A stretch of DNA of 64,000 nt, from the NCBI GenBank assembly GCA_900319235.1, contig ONNR01000006.1, positions 96,643 through 160,642 on the forward strand. Direction: 5' to 3'. The number at the start of each line of letters is the position of its first letter. Within the stretch, counting starts at the first letter, position 1. The notes beneath the pieces are model-generated. The model made no database searches and was not told the DNA's origin. It saw only the letters and a list, made by a program, of their open reading frames with translations. This stretch comes from an uncultured Prevotellaceae bacterium. Lineage in GTDB: Bacteria > Bacteroidota > Bacteroidia > Bacteroidales > UBA3663. A program made the position numbers and the translations under genes. Of this stretch, positions 50,307-59,170 are shown in pieces.

Positions 50307-50915
50307 ATGCACATGAAAAACAATCTCGGCAGACAGGTCATCGGCTATTCAAACCATGAGGGGCAACGGACACGGACCCTGTGGATCTGTCGCAACCGCT
50401 TCAAGGCCTTCGATGCCTTAAGCAAGGCACGCAAGGATTGGGAATTTGACGAGCAACCGGTCGAGTTCGCCCTGGTTTCTTTCAGGCCATCCTACATGAA
50501 CGGTCAATTCTATGAAGTGGTAGTCAGCCAAGACATGCACATTCTGATACAGGCAAGCAACCCTAAGGAACTTGCCCTATTCATCTACTGCCTATCCAGG
50601 CACAAGCTTCTTGATTTTTCCGATTTACCCCCGAAGGTCAGGAAAAGCGAGATACAGAAGGTCTGTTACGGACATATGATAAAGAATGAATCAAATTCGT
50701 TTGATTTCTGCTTCGTCACATACAGGTCCATCGATAGCAAGGAGGACTTCACAGTCGACAGCGATGACCTGGATGACCCGACATACGTGCCCTTTAACAG
50801 GATCATTACCGTTTATACATCATATGGAATGAAAGATGTCGGCATTCCCATGGTAAGCGATGAATGTATGTCACAGATGAGTGAAGAAATCAAGATGACA
50901 ACAGAAGACATATAA
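50307..50915 (+). CDS. Hypothetical protein, 202 aa (paralogue of previous gene)
   Basis: Starts MHMKNN at 50307 (an alternative ATG is at 50313). Shares the RP-x(4)-G-x-FY core and HILIQ helix with the preceding protein. The C-terminal part has a longer acidic loop (DSDDLDDPTY). No signal peptide or membrane helix. The 240-base gap that follows (50916-51156) holds no gene. Confidence 0.62.
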   Translation: MHMKNNLGRQVIGYSNHEGQRTRTLWICRNRFKAFDALSKARKDWEFDEQPVEFALVSFRPSYMNGQFYEVVVSQDMHILIQASNPKELALFIYCLSRHKLLDFSDLPPKVRKSEIQKVCYGHMIKNESNSFDFCFVTYRSIDSKEDFTVDSDDLDDPTYVPFNRIITVYTSYGMKDVGIPMVSDECMSQMSEEIKMTTEDI

Positions 50916-51156
50916 GGCAACGGGGGATTGTTCCTTCCAGGCAATGCGGGTCATTCAACTGCAATTTTGCCGCAAAGTTAATTGTCAGCGCAAAATTCCA
51001 AGCAAGAAAAGCAGAGCTGCCTTTTGCAGAATCTTCCTCCAGGGAGTGTATTCTGCAGGCATTCTTGCAGGAAAGCGCTTATCATTTCCAGAGCGGAAAA
51101 ATTACAGTCGAACCACCCGAACCTCATTGAGGAAAGGGAAAAAAAGAAAAGCAAAA

Positions 51157-51528
51157 ATGGAAAAAGAACACATCCTCACCATCGCGAACACCATTCGCAC
51201 ACAACTCACCATGAGTGTACAACCCGACGTCCTCCTCTCCTGGGGTATCTCCGAACCCATCGCCACCATCTTCCACGATATGCCGGCTCTCGCCTTCCAA
51301 GTGGAGGGACGCCTGTTCAAGGGCATCGTGGCCATCGCATACAATGCCATGGACCTCTATGAGGTATATCTCGTGTCAAAGGATTCCGAAAACTGCGTAT
51401 CCGACGAGGTTTATGCCGACCAGCTCGGTGACATCATCGACGTTGCCATCGAACGCGGAACAGATCCCGAGGAGTACGATGCCTTCTGCCGCGCACAGCT
51501 TGCCCTCCTTGTCACTGGAAATGTATAA
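51157..51528 (+). CDS. Small hypothetical protein, 123 aa
   Basis: An acidic soluble protein with a compact alpha/beta look: helix (EHILTIANTIRTQL), then SWGIS, a beta segment AFQVEGRLFKGIV and a final helix. Similar small proteins occur in Bacteroidales mobile islands, as far as I can recall, but I cannot name a family. ATG at 51157 follows a strong purine-rich stretch (GGAAAGGG). Its position near ssb- and par-type genes fits a mobile element gene. Confidence 0.6.
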   Translation: MEKEHILTIANTIRTQLTMSVQPDVLLSWGISEPIATIFHDMPALAFQVEGRLFKGIVAIAYNAMDLYEVYLVSKDSENCVSDEVYADQLGDIIDVAIERGTDPEEYDAFCRAQLALLVTGNV

Positions 51529-51607
51529 CCCCCAACAACACCGAAATGGAAATGCATCCCATCCGCGCAGGTCCAGCACCGCCCTTGCATCCCTGACATA
51601 ATATCGT

Positions 51608-51688
51608 ATTACATGTAATGCAATAATTACATGTAATATAATATTACATATAATTAGGTCAAAACAATCATTTAATAATCTGTAATAT
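51608..51688. repeat. Palindromic ATTACATGTAAT / GTAATAT array
   Basis: The 12-bp palindrome ATTACATGTAAT occurs at 51608 and 51626, and a variant ATTACATATAAT at 51643, spaced 18 and 17 bases. Overlapping these, GTAATAT-A-ATATTAC (51633-51647) and a further GTAATAT (51682) repeat the word found in the parA operator at 61448-61522. It lies just before the lipoprotein gene at 51703. Confidence 0.65.
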
Positions 51689-51702
51689 TGTAACATGAAT
51701 CT

Positions 51703-52167
51703 ATGAAAAGAATCCTTTTTTATCTCTGCTGCATGATCCTCACGGCAGCCGGCTCATCCTGTTCCAATGACGATGACAACATCATCGACGGCTCCAAGGA
51801 GACCTTCTGCTTCCGCGAGCCCCTCACCTCCTGGACGGTGGCACAATCCGAGGTAATGGACTACATGTCGGGATACACTCTGGTTTCCACATCGGCCCAT
51901 TCACTCATATACGAAGGCAAGGACAGCGAGTCCAGCTATCTTTATGCCTTTGCAGATTCCAATGGGACACTGACTTATGCCGTTGTAACATTCGATCTTT
52001 CCTTCAGCGACGAAGTGAGCGCATTCCTTTCCGGCAAATACAAGGCAGACGGATATTCCGATGGCCGCCGTCTCTATCACAATGACGATGGTTCAACAGT
52101 GATCTTCACATCTTCCGACAAAGAGCTTTACCTTACCTACATGAGCGCATCAAAGATGTCGAGATAA
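51703..52167 (+). CDS. Small lipoprotein, 154 aa
   Basis: A lipoprotein signal peptide (KRILFYLCCMILTAAGSSC) places the lipidated Cys near residue 20, followed by an acidic Asn/Asp stretch (SNDDDN), typical of surface-exposed Bacteroidota lipoproteins. The rest is beta-rich with repeated Ser and Tyr. No family recognised. The palindrome array at 51608-51688 covers its promoter region, so it may be controlled by the RHH protein at 59724-60086 (inference). Confidence 0.75.
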   Translation: MKRILFYLCCMILTAAGSSCSNDDDNIIDGSKETFCFREPLTSWTVAQSEVMDYMSGYTLVSTSAHSLIYEGKDSESSYLYAFADSNGTLTYAVVTFDLSFSDEVSAFLSGKYKADGYSDGRRLYHNDDGSTVIFTSSDKELYLTYMSASKMSR

Positions 52168-52289
52168 ATAAACAGATACGCAAAAAGGACTGACTCATCC
52201 GAGGGTTCAAGATCATTCCAGCCCCAACAACCACTCCCTCCAGTCTAATTCTTGTAATCTCCCCTTTTTCTGGAAAATAGAGCCAGACG

Positions 52290-52321
52290 CTTGGATATAT
52301 CAGATTTTTTGCGTATCTTTA
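52290..52321 (+). promoter_or_regulatory. Promoter of the HAD gene
   Basis: CTTG (52290-52293), a 20-base spacer and TATCTTTA (52314-52321). One base from the consensus; the leader is ~15 nt. Confidence 0.7.
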
Positions 52322-52342
52322 CGCTCCAAAAATTGAAAAGAC

Positions 52343-53167
52343 ATGACAATAGGATCAAAAATCAAGATAAAGGCATATGATGTTGATGCCTTTGTAGGCC
52401 GTCAGGGTGTCATTGAGGGTATCGCACCCGATCTCGGCCATACCTTGGTCTTCAAGGTACGAGTAGGAGACATGATTCTTCCAGGCTGGTTCAGGGAACC
52501 GGACCTTGAGGAACTCCCCAGACCATATACCACACTCATCTTCGATTTGGACGGCACATTGACCGATTCCAGCGAGGGCATCCTCAGAAGCATACAGTAC
52601 GCTCTATCCATGTCGGGCATCGAGGAGCCCGACCTGCAGAAGCTACGCCCCTTCCTCGTCGCTCCCATCGAAGAGACCTTCACCCGTCTCTACAACCTGT
52701 CGGATGAGGAGGCACGAACTGCAATGGCACACTATCAGGACCGATATCTGAAGAAGGGTATCTTCGAACAGTCACTTTATCCGGGCATCCCCGACCTGCT
52801 GAAGCAGTTGAAGTCCGACGGATACCGACTTGCTGTCGGCACATCCAGAAGCATGAAGCACACCACAACGATCCTTCGATTCCTGGACATACAGAAGTTC
52901 TTTGATGCCGTAGGCGCGAAGGATGAGGAAGGCAGCCTGAGAACAAAGGCCGACGTGCTCAACAGCCTGCTCGGATACATGGGGCTGAGCTCGGCCAAGA
53001 GCACCTGCGTCTTTATCGGTGACAGCAGACGCGACATTGAGGAGGCACGCCAGGCAGGCATCCCCACCATTGCAGCTGCATGGGGCTACGGAACGAAACA
53101 GGATCTGAGGAATGCAGGAGCGACACACATCGTCGACAACCTGCAGGGATTCAAGGGGCTCCTCTGA
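52343..53167 (+). CDS. HAD-family phosphatase with N-terminal beta domain, 274 aa
   Basis: Residues ~62-274 are a complete Gph/PGMB-like HAD hydrolase: IFDLDGTLTDS (nucleophile Asp), a helical cap, VGTSRS, Lys in the LRTKAD region, and FIGDSRRDIEEA. The first ~60 residues (KIKIKAYDVDAFVGRQGVIEG ... GWF) form a small beta-barrel-like domain, not usual in this family. Fusion may direct the phosphatase to a partner or nucleic acid. It has its own promoter and terminator, so it is a single-gene unit. Substrate unknown. Confidence 0.87.
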   Translation: MTIGSKIKIKAYDVDAFVGRQGVIEGIAPDLGHTLVFKVRVGDMILPGWFREPDLEELPRPYTTLIFDLDGTLTDSSEGILRSIQYALSMSGIEEPDLQKLRPFLVAPIEETFTRLYNLSDEEARTAMAHYQDRYLKKGIFEQSLYPGIPDLLKQLKSDGYRLAVGTSRSMKHTTTILRFLDIQKFFDAVGAKDEEGSLRTKADVLNSLLGYMGLSSAKSTCVFIGDSRRDIEEARQAGIPTIAAAWGYGTKQDLRNAGATHIVDNLQGFKGLL

Positions 53168-53188
53168 CGACATAACCGGCACAAGAAA

Positions 53189-53229
53189 ATGCTGGGACAG
53201 GCCTTCAAGGCTTGCTCCAGCATTTTTTT
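53189..53229 (+). terminator. Intrinsic terminator
   Basis: ATGCTGG and CCAGCAT with an inner GCCTTCAAGGC stem, followed by seven T, after the HAD gene. Confidence 0.9.
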
Positions 53230-53285
53230 CAGTTTCTTCCCTGCTTTCCAATATCCGAGGTTTTCCTGGCAGGCGGGCATCTGGA

Positions 53286-53681
53286 CTAATTCAATTGCTC
53301 ATCATCTGCATCGATGACCCCGTTCTTGCTTGCACCCTGGACAAGCTTGTCGAAATTGGGTGCGGCTTCCGGTGTCGTCAGGTTGAGACCATGCTCTTCG
53401 TCTGCCGCCTCGAAAGAGATGCTGAGCCTTCCATCGTTTTCCTCGGCTTCCTTCAGAAAATCCATGATCTCCTCCTTGCTCATCTTGCTGTAGTACGTAA
53501 AAGCACCCATAATGCATCCGAAGGCATCCGTCTTGATGCCCTTGCTCTTCAGTTCCTCAAGTTGCTCAGGAGTAAGGGTGATGGATGCAGTATAGTATTC
53601 GATCTTCAGATTCGCACCGATCTCCCTAAGTACCTCTGCCATATCGACAGAGAGTAAAGGATTGTTGTTGTTTTTGCTCAT
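53286..53681 (-). CDS. Hypothetical protein, 131 aa
   Basis: A small acidic protein: Asn-rich start, helix (VDMAEVLREIGANLKIEY), a conserved-looking LTPEQLEELKSKGIKTDAFG segment, and an acidic tail ending DDEQLN. It is 17 bases after the stop of the Schlafen-like gene and is likely the third gene of that operon. It may be an adaptor or immunity-like partner; the family is not recognised. Confidence 0.65.
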   Translation of the reverse strand: MSKNNNNPLLSVDMAEVLREIGANLKIEYYTASITLTPEQLEELKSKGIKTDAFGCIMGAFTYYSKMSKEEIMDFLKEAEENDGRLSISFEAADEEHGLNLTTPEAAPNFDKLVQGASKNGVIDADDEQLN

Positions 53682-53698
53682 TTTCTATATATATTTTA

Positions 53699-56600
53699 TT
53701 AAAAGTCAGTCTTAATTCCTGCTCTAGCCAATATCTTTCGCTCCGGGATGCCTCCTGCTGCCTGTATCGTGATACCGAGTGAGTTCTTCACCGGGTTGTA
53801 CAGGCCATCCCTCATTCCGCTGATGGCAAGCCTGGGGACAATCTCGCAATAGAGGATGGACTTGTACCGGCAGGTAACTAGGGGCTGTCCGACATCCTGC
53901 ATACCGCCCTCCTCAAACCTGACAACGTCATCACACCTGTACTGAGGTGTGGTACTTCCCTGGAAGACGGTTACAAGACAGTCGTTCCTTCCTCCGATGC
54001 CGGCGAAGAACAGCTTCTGTCCATTGAAACGCTTGTATGTCCTCCACTCGTCACGACCGGAGATCTCTGAGACAGGTACCCTGAGGACAGTGGCATCCTC
54101 ATACAGGAGAATCAGCCAGGACTCCTTCTCGAGATCTTCGGAAAGGACAGGCAAGGACAGCATCACCTTCTCGTTCGAGACATCATAATCAGCTTCCGTG
54201 CGGTAATACTCGCCATCCGTGAGATAGAGATAGTAGGCCGGATAGATGTCTCCCGCGGAAAGTTTCTTTTCCCGGATACAACTGGTATTGATGAGGTACT
54301 CGCGCCTCTGGCTCTTGCGGATCTGCTCGAAGGTCTTCGCAAGATCCTTGCTCTTCTCCTCCCTCTTCTCATTCAATTGGACATCTGGGGCGAAGACATT
54401 CTCACTTCCGTTTCTGGACTCGCTGTCCAACGGGACGTCCAGCTTCCAGTCCGTGGAGAACTTCTTTGCATTCTCCAGCTGCCCATAGACCATCGACCTG
54501 TTGCGCAGGAAGGATGTACGCACCTCGCCGACCCTGTTCAGCGTTTCGGCACCGCTTCTCTGCCAGAGGTTGTCACGAAGATAGATCGGCTGCTCGCTCG
54601 GCCTTGCCCTGAGCGCAAGGACGAAATGCCCGGCCAGCTCGAGCATCGTCTCAGTCACAAGGCTTTCGGCCAATTCGCCCATCTCCGTGCGGATGCTGTC
54701 ACGGATGTACCGGCAGTACCTGTCCCTGCTGCCTTCAAACTCCTTGTAAAGGAGGTCCTGCTCCAGGCCGCTGATGCGTCCGTAGTCATTGACACCCAGC
54801 ATCAGCGTGCCGCCTTCGGCATTCATGAAGCCGCAGAGCTCACGAAGGATCTCCAGGGTCTGGCTCTCCAGTGCGACACGGACACGGCCGGTCTTGGACG
54901 GCGGATAGACAATGCTGGTCTTGAACTCGAGGTTCTGACCCTCATACCCGACAACGACCGTCTTAGGGACGCTGATACGAATGCCTAACCTGGCATTGAC
55001 CTTCTCGATCAGCTCCTCGCGCTGGCCGTTCTTCAGTTCCACTCCCTCGAGCATGTTATAGGCAAGGACAAGCTGTGCCAGCACAAGCACGTCCTCATCG
55101 ACGGACTCCTGAAGAATAGACCAGAGGGATGGGTTCTGGGCCGAATTACCGATACAGGTGACGATGCTGACCTGCTGGATGAGCTTCTTCGTATACCGGT
55201 CGGTATTTACGAGGAGCTGGATGTCCTCGAACTCCCTGATGGTGCTTTCGACAGACGTGCTCTCGCTGGTCGAGAACCTGTAGAGACTGACAAGAAGACG
55301 CCTGCGGGCATCGAAATTGTCCTGCAGAGATCGTTCGTCCACCATCTTGACAAGCATCGAGGCGAAGGAGAGATAGTTGTACGTATCCTTCAGGTTATCA
55401 CGCAGAACAGCATATCTTTCCATGATACGGGCAATCTCGACAATACTCCTCTTGTCAAGTATCTCATCCTCGTCCAGCAGTTTCTCCTCGTCCTCCACCT
55501 TCTTGGGCTTGGCCTGCGGAGCTTCGGACTTCGAGAGGAAGACGCACTTGTCCATATAGGTCCACCATACCAGGAACTTGTTCAGATCCTCCTCTCTGGC
55601 AGTGGGCTTGATGGAGACATCCGGCTTTCCGCTTGCCATGATCTGAACCGAGTGCCAGTTCATCATGTCCACAGGAAGCTGCTTGCGCTGCCGCAGTTCG
55701 CTCTCATAGGTGGACAAAGTGACAGCACCGTCCTCAATGACGAGTTGTGCATCCCTGCCATGGAACACCTTGTAGCCATTGGCCTTCTCCCCTGTGTCCT
55801 TGGCCAACAGGCCTGCCAAGGTCACGGGATTCAGCACGGGGATGATGGTCCATCCGAACTCAAGCGCCGGATAGTCCAGCTCGCTGATGCATCGGAAGGC
55901 CTTATCCAGAAGGATCTCGCTTTCGGCACCAGGCACATAGCTGGCAAAGCGGTAAAGAAGGGCCCTGTAGTAGAGGCGGTCAACGTCGTCATCAGGCCCG
56001 GCAAAGAGAAGCTCCAGAGCCAGTGCACGGATGATGAGATTGAGACGGTTGTTCTCAATGTCATCATCGTCATAGCCGACAGTGTCTATGATGCCTGCAT
56101 TGTAGTCGATATAGCATTCAAGCAATCCGAACAACAGCGAGTGGAAGGGCTCCCTCATCCAGACATCCTTCGAGCCGATGATGGACCACATGAACTTCGG
56201 GAAGACCTCGTCCATGATTTCGGGCTTCAGGTAGAACAGGCACCGCAGAGTCTTGATCCTCTTTTCGGGATGGAGGAGATAACCGGACTTCTCGATCTTG
56301 TGAAGGACACTGTCCGCATACTTCAAAGGCGAATCCTCCTTGTCCCTGACGAGAAGCTGGATGGCGGCATCATAATCTGCCGCATTCCTTTCCGCGGACA
56401 CGAGGAGGTCCTGATAGCCCGTCCTGATATCGGCATCCTCTATTCCCGAGATCTCGTCGGAGTCCTCGAGAAGATACACACAGAGCTTCCTGTAGACCTT
56501 GAGCAGATCTACATAGAAATTGGACTTGATATACTTCAGCTCCTGCATGTTCATCTCCAGCAGGTTGCGCATCCATTCGCCGATGTGCAGGTCCATCGTC

Positions 56601-57274
56601 TCGATAAGACTGATGATCCACTCGCCTTCCCTTCTTTCGCAGGCCTCCTTGACAGGAACCAGGGGGATGTAGCTTCCATCGGAATATCGCAATGCCCAGC
56701 GGGCAAAGATCTTCTCCTCCTCGGATATCTTTTCCTCCTTCGGAAGGACATCATTGACAAGCTCCAGCCATCCCTTCGTCTTGCCGCCGAGTACCGTCAG
56801 CGGACGGAACTCAAGGACCTTCTTCTCTTTCGTCTCCTCAACGATCTCGAGATCCACCGTGGTATTGCCGATGCCGACAATCCTGCAGGAGACATACTGG
56901 CGCGGCTTCAGGTCCGTATGCTCGCCATATTTGGCAAGCTTCACATGGATGCCGTTCCTGTCAGACACCCTATAGTACGGCTTGGGGAAGGATGGGATGA
57001 ATTCCTCCACCTGGAAGGTATAGACCTCCCCTTCCCTGTAGAATCTCCGGAACAGGGCAGCGGTATTCTGTGACAAAACGGGCCGCGAGTCCTTGATGTC
57101 CCTGACATAGACCTCCACCTCCACTGGCACGGGCTCCTTCTCCTGAAAGGGAAACAGGGCGATGTCACATGTCTCTCCATCGCCTATATCACAGATGTAA
57201 TAGGTCCTTCGGTTGTCCCTTTTGGTATCCAGTACCTTCAGTGCCAGAGACTGACTCTTCTTGAATGTCATCAT
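53699..57274 (-). CDS. Large protein with Schlafen AlbA_2-like domain, 1191 aa
   Basis: Residues ~5-165 look like two small OB-like beta barrels. A long helical middle (~180-760) follows. Residues ~775-930 form a Schlafen/AlbA_2 (divergent AAA-4-type) domain: GQNLEFKTS with the Glu-Lys pair, then LCGFMNAEGGTLMLGVNDYG and an IRTEMG helix. The C-terminal ~250 residues are beta-rich. AlbA_2 domains bind or cut nucleic acid and are common in defence systems. The ATG overlaps the C39-like peptidase stop by 4 bases. Size and context suggest a conflict-system core protein; activity cannot be proven by eye. Confidence 0.8.
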   Translation of the reverse strand: MMTFKKSQSLALKVLDTKRDNRRTYYICDIGDGETCDIALFPFQEKEPVPVEVEVYVRDIKDSRPVLSQNTAALFRRFYREGEVYTFQVEEFIPSFPKPYYRVSDRNGIHVKLAKYGEHTDLKPRQYVSCRIVGIGNTTVDLEIVEETKEKKVLEFRPLTVLGGKTKGWLELVNDVLPKEEKISEEEKIFARWALRYSDGSYIPLVPVKEACERREGEWIISLIETMDLHIGEWMRNLLEMNMQELKYIKSNFYVDLLKVYRKLCVYLLEDSDEISGIEDADIRTGYQDLLVSAERNAADYDAAIQLLVRDKEDSPLKYADSVLHKIEKSGYLLHPEKRIKTLRCLFYLKPEIMDEVFPKFMWSIIGSKDVWMREPFHSLLFGLLECYIDYNAGIIDTVGYDDDDIENNRLNLIIRALALELLFAGPDDDVDRLYYRALLYRFASYVPGAESEILLDKAFRCISELDYPALEFGWTIIPVLNPVTLAGLLAKDTGEKANGYKVFHGRDAQLVIEDGAVTLSTYESELRQRKQLPVDMMNWHSVQIMASGKPDVSIKPTAREEDLNKFLVWWTYMDKCVFLSKSEAPQAKPKKVEDEEKLLDEDEILDKRSIVEIARIMERYAVLRDNLKDTYNYLSFASMLVKMVDERSLQDNFDARRRLLVSLYRFSTSESTSVESTIREFEDIQLLVNTDRYTKKLIQQVSIVTCIGNSAQNPSLWSILQESVDEDVLVLAQLVLAYNMLEGVELKNGQREELIEKVNARLGIRISVPKTVVVGYEGQNLEFKTSIVYPPSKTGRVRVALESQTLEILRELCGFMNAEGGTLMLGVNDYGRISGLEQDLLYKEFEGSRDRYCRYIRDSIRTEMGELAESLVTETMLELAGHFVLALRARPSEQPIYLRDNLWQRSGAETLNRVGEVRTSFLRNRSMVYGQLENAKKFSTDWKLDVPLDSESRNGSENVFAPDVQLNEKREEKSKDLAKTFEQIRKSQRREYLINTSCIREKKLSAGDIYPAYYLYLTDGEYYRTEADYDVSNEKVMLSLPVLSEDLEKESWLILLYEDATVLRVPVSEISGRDEWRTYKRFNGQKLFFAGIGGRNDCLVTVFQGSTTPQYRCDDVVRFEEGGMQDVGQPLVTCRYKSILYCEIVPRLAISGMRDGLYNPVKNSLGITIQAAGGIPERKILARAGIKTDF

Positions 57275-57924
57275 TGTTTCCCGGTTTTTCTTTTGATTAC
57301 GATTGCATCTGTGATACTTACATTGTCAGTTCCGATGGAGCAATATTCATACCCGAATCTCTTCCGAGGCATTCTTTGGAGACTGAGCACGCCATTCCAA
57401 TAGGAGTAAGTCGGAGAATCAGTTCCCGGATCCAGTGTCAGAACCGATAGCATGTTGCCTTTCTTGTCACATTCATAGCCTACACCGACAATCCAATGAC
57501 CTTTCTTGGAATTATAATCTATTCCGATGATTACCGGATCATTGTCATCAAGCGATTCCTTGATGAAGTCCATGAAGCCTCTTTCCTTATAGTTCCTAGA
57601 ATCACAGGACACATACTTCGAATAATTACTTTGGATAATATCCTTGATGTCTTCCGTCTTCATTCCATCCCTGTAGAGGCCAAAGCCATGCAAGGCATTG
57701 ATCATCCTCCATTCAGCCGACCTCTTGTCGAAATCCGTGTCAGAATACAGCTCGTCAGCCTCGAAGACTCCGAGTATATTGAGACACATGGAAATCGAAT
57801 AGGCGCCGCATGCACCGTCCAGGTCTCCCTGCTTGTAGTGAGCCTTCTGCCATCTGCGATCTTTTTTGCACTTTAACTGTCCTTCCCTGAGGATCAGCTT
57901 GTCGATAACATGTATTGTTCTCAT
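57271..57924 (-). CDS. Papain-fold (C39-like) cysteine peptidase, 217 aa
   Basis: The motif GDLDGACGAYSISMCLN places a catalytic Cys39 at the start of a helix, and GHWIVGVGYE supplies the His, followed by LTLDPGTDSP with the Asp. Order and spacing fit papain-like peptidases of the C39 type. No signal peptide is visible, so it is cytoplasmic. Its stop overlaps the ATG of the Schlafen-like gene (ATGA), so the two proteins are made together. A protease plus nucleic-acid-binding giant protein suggests that cleavage activates or releases the partner (inference). Confidence 0.82.
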   Translation of the reverse strand: MRTIHVIDKLILREGQLKCKKDRRWQKAHYKQGDLDGACGAYSISMCLNILGVFEADELYSDTDFDKRSAEWRMINALHGFGLYRDGMKTEDIKDIIQSNYSKYVSCDSRNYKERGFMDFIKESLDDNDPVIIGIDYNSKKGHWIVGVGYECDKKGNMLSVLTLDPGTDSPTYSYWNGVLSLQRMPRKRFGYEYCSIGTDNVSITDAIVIKRKTGKQ

Positions 57925-57978
57925 AATAATTAAATATAGAAAATAGGGATAATTCAGAGTTTTGTTGCTGGTAGGGAC

Positions 57979-58010
57979 CTATGACCTATCCCCCATCGGG
58001 GATGTCATAG
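57979..58010 (-). terminator. Hairpin between two minus-strand units
   Basis: CTATGAC-x-ATCCCC and GGGGAT-x-GTCATAG form a stem of ~13 bp with small mismatches and a 3-base loop, 12 bases after the 138-aa gene. No T run on the minus strand. Confidence 0.6.
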
Positions 58011-58022
58011 CAGCGTATTTTT

Positions 58023-58439
58023 TTATGCCTGATACCTGACGCTTCCTGTCTTGGGGTTCTCCAGACTGCTCAAATATGCACCAGCTTGAAAGGAAAGCAG
58101 TGCTATGTCATAGTGGCAGCGGATGAAGGAAACCGTCTCCTCATCCAAGTAGAGTTCCGACGACTTGTCCAGGTATTTCTTGGCATCCCTGCTGGGAAGA
58201 TTGGGATCCTGCACGGAAAAGCCGTCCCAAATCAAAGGTGCCAGGCGTCCGTTCACAAAACAACAAAAACAATTTTCATTGTTGTCTCCAATGGCCAGGA
58301 TCTCCTTGTCCTCAGTTCTGAAGAACATGTTCACAATGCCATCATACACTCTTTTCCATTCGTCATATAGGGCATCAAATTCTTTACTGTCATCTTGGAT
58401 AACAAGATGAAGGTTATTCCATAGTTCTTTTGAAGTCAT
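58023..58439 (-). CDS. Hypothetical protein, 138 aa
   Basis: A small soluble protein with N-terminal helices, a CFCCFVNGRLAPLIWDGF core and a helical C-terminus. Three Cys close together could bind metal, but no ribbon is complete. Family not recognised. Its promoter carries the palindromic operator that is also found before the recombinase-like gene, so it is likely under the same regulator. Confidence 0.65.
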   Translation of the reverse strand: MTSKELWNNLHLVIQDDSKEFDALYDEWKRVYDGIVNMFFRTEDKEILAIGDNNENCFCCFVNGRLAPLIWDGFSVQDPNLPSRDAKKYLDKSSELYLDEETVSFIRCHYDIALLSFQAGAYLSSLENPKTGSVRYQA

Positions 58440-58480
58440 TATCTCTCTTGTTAGTGTTTGCCTGTTATAACTGTTTCATT

Positions 58481-58521
58481 TGCAAATGTATGTTCAATTC
58501 ATGCACCTGCTCTGCACGAAT
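58481..58521 (-). promoter_or_regulatory. Palindromic operator with promoter, copy B
   Basis: On the minus strand ATTCGTGCAG and TGCATGAAT surround a 6-base spacer, followed by the -7 box TACATTTG (58490-58483). Over 41 bases it matches copy A (46596-46636) at all but eight positions and without gaps, including the distance to the -7 box. It drives the 138-aa gene. Confidence 0.65.
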
Positions 58522-58530
58522 CTTTTTTTT

Positions 58531-58800
58531 CCGCGGAAGGAGCGGTCCTTTCACAGGATGGCGGTCACGTCCGACGGATGGCTAGTGAGAAGTGAGGCAT
58601 CTTCCCGGTGTCCAAGACTCCCTTGATCAGGCTCCACCTTCAGCCCCCATATGCCGGTGCCAAGGCTTCACTTTGTCACTGGCATCCGCGGGCAGGACGC
58701 GGAGCCAATCATGCACGGCACCAGGAGCCTTGGACGAAGAAGCCTCGCTTTTTCCTCCCGTCGCAACATCTGTCGGGGGTAACCGCTTTCATCCGCAGCG
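58531..58800. repeat. 270-bp non-coding repeat, copy 1
   Basis: A GC-rich block repeated without gaps 370 bases downstream, with about 25 substitutions by eye. Internal complementary pieces (CCAAGGCT and AGCCTTGG; GGTGCC and GGCACC; GGCTTC and GAAGCC) could fold. Short open frames in it are not supported by protein-like composition. Confidence 0.85.
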
Positions 58801-58900
58801 GACCACAACCTTCCGCTCGGCTCTTTTAGGGGGCGTCTTCCAGTCTTGCCACCTACCTTTCATACCATCCCTTCCTTCTAACGTGAACATTGTTCATCTT

Positions 58901-59170
58901 TCGCAGAAGGAGCGGCTCTATCACTGGATGGCGGTCACGCCCGCCAGATGGCTAGTGAGAAGTGAGGCATCTTCCCTATGTCCAAGCCTCCCTTGATCCG
59001 GCTCCACCTCCAGCCCCCATATGCCGGTGCCAAGGCTTCACTTTGTCACTGACATCCGCGGGCAGGAAGCGGAGCCAATCATGCACGGCACCAGGAGCCT
59101 TGGACGAAGAAGCCTCGCTTGTTCCTCCCGTCGCAACATCTGTCGGGGGTAACCGCTTTCATCCGCAGAT
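58901..59170. repeat. 270-bp non-coding repeat, copy 2
   Basis: Second copy at a constant offset of 370 bases from copy 1. The changes between copies leave the complementary arms CCAAGGCT/AGCCTTGG intact. It could be a structured RNA, a replication element or a mobile repeat. Confidence 0.85.
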
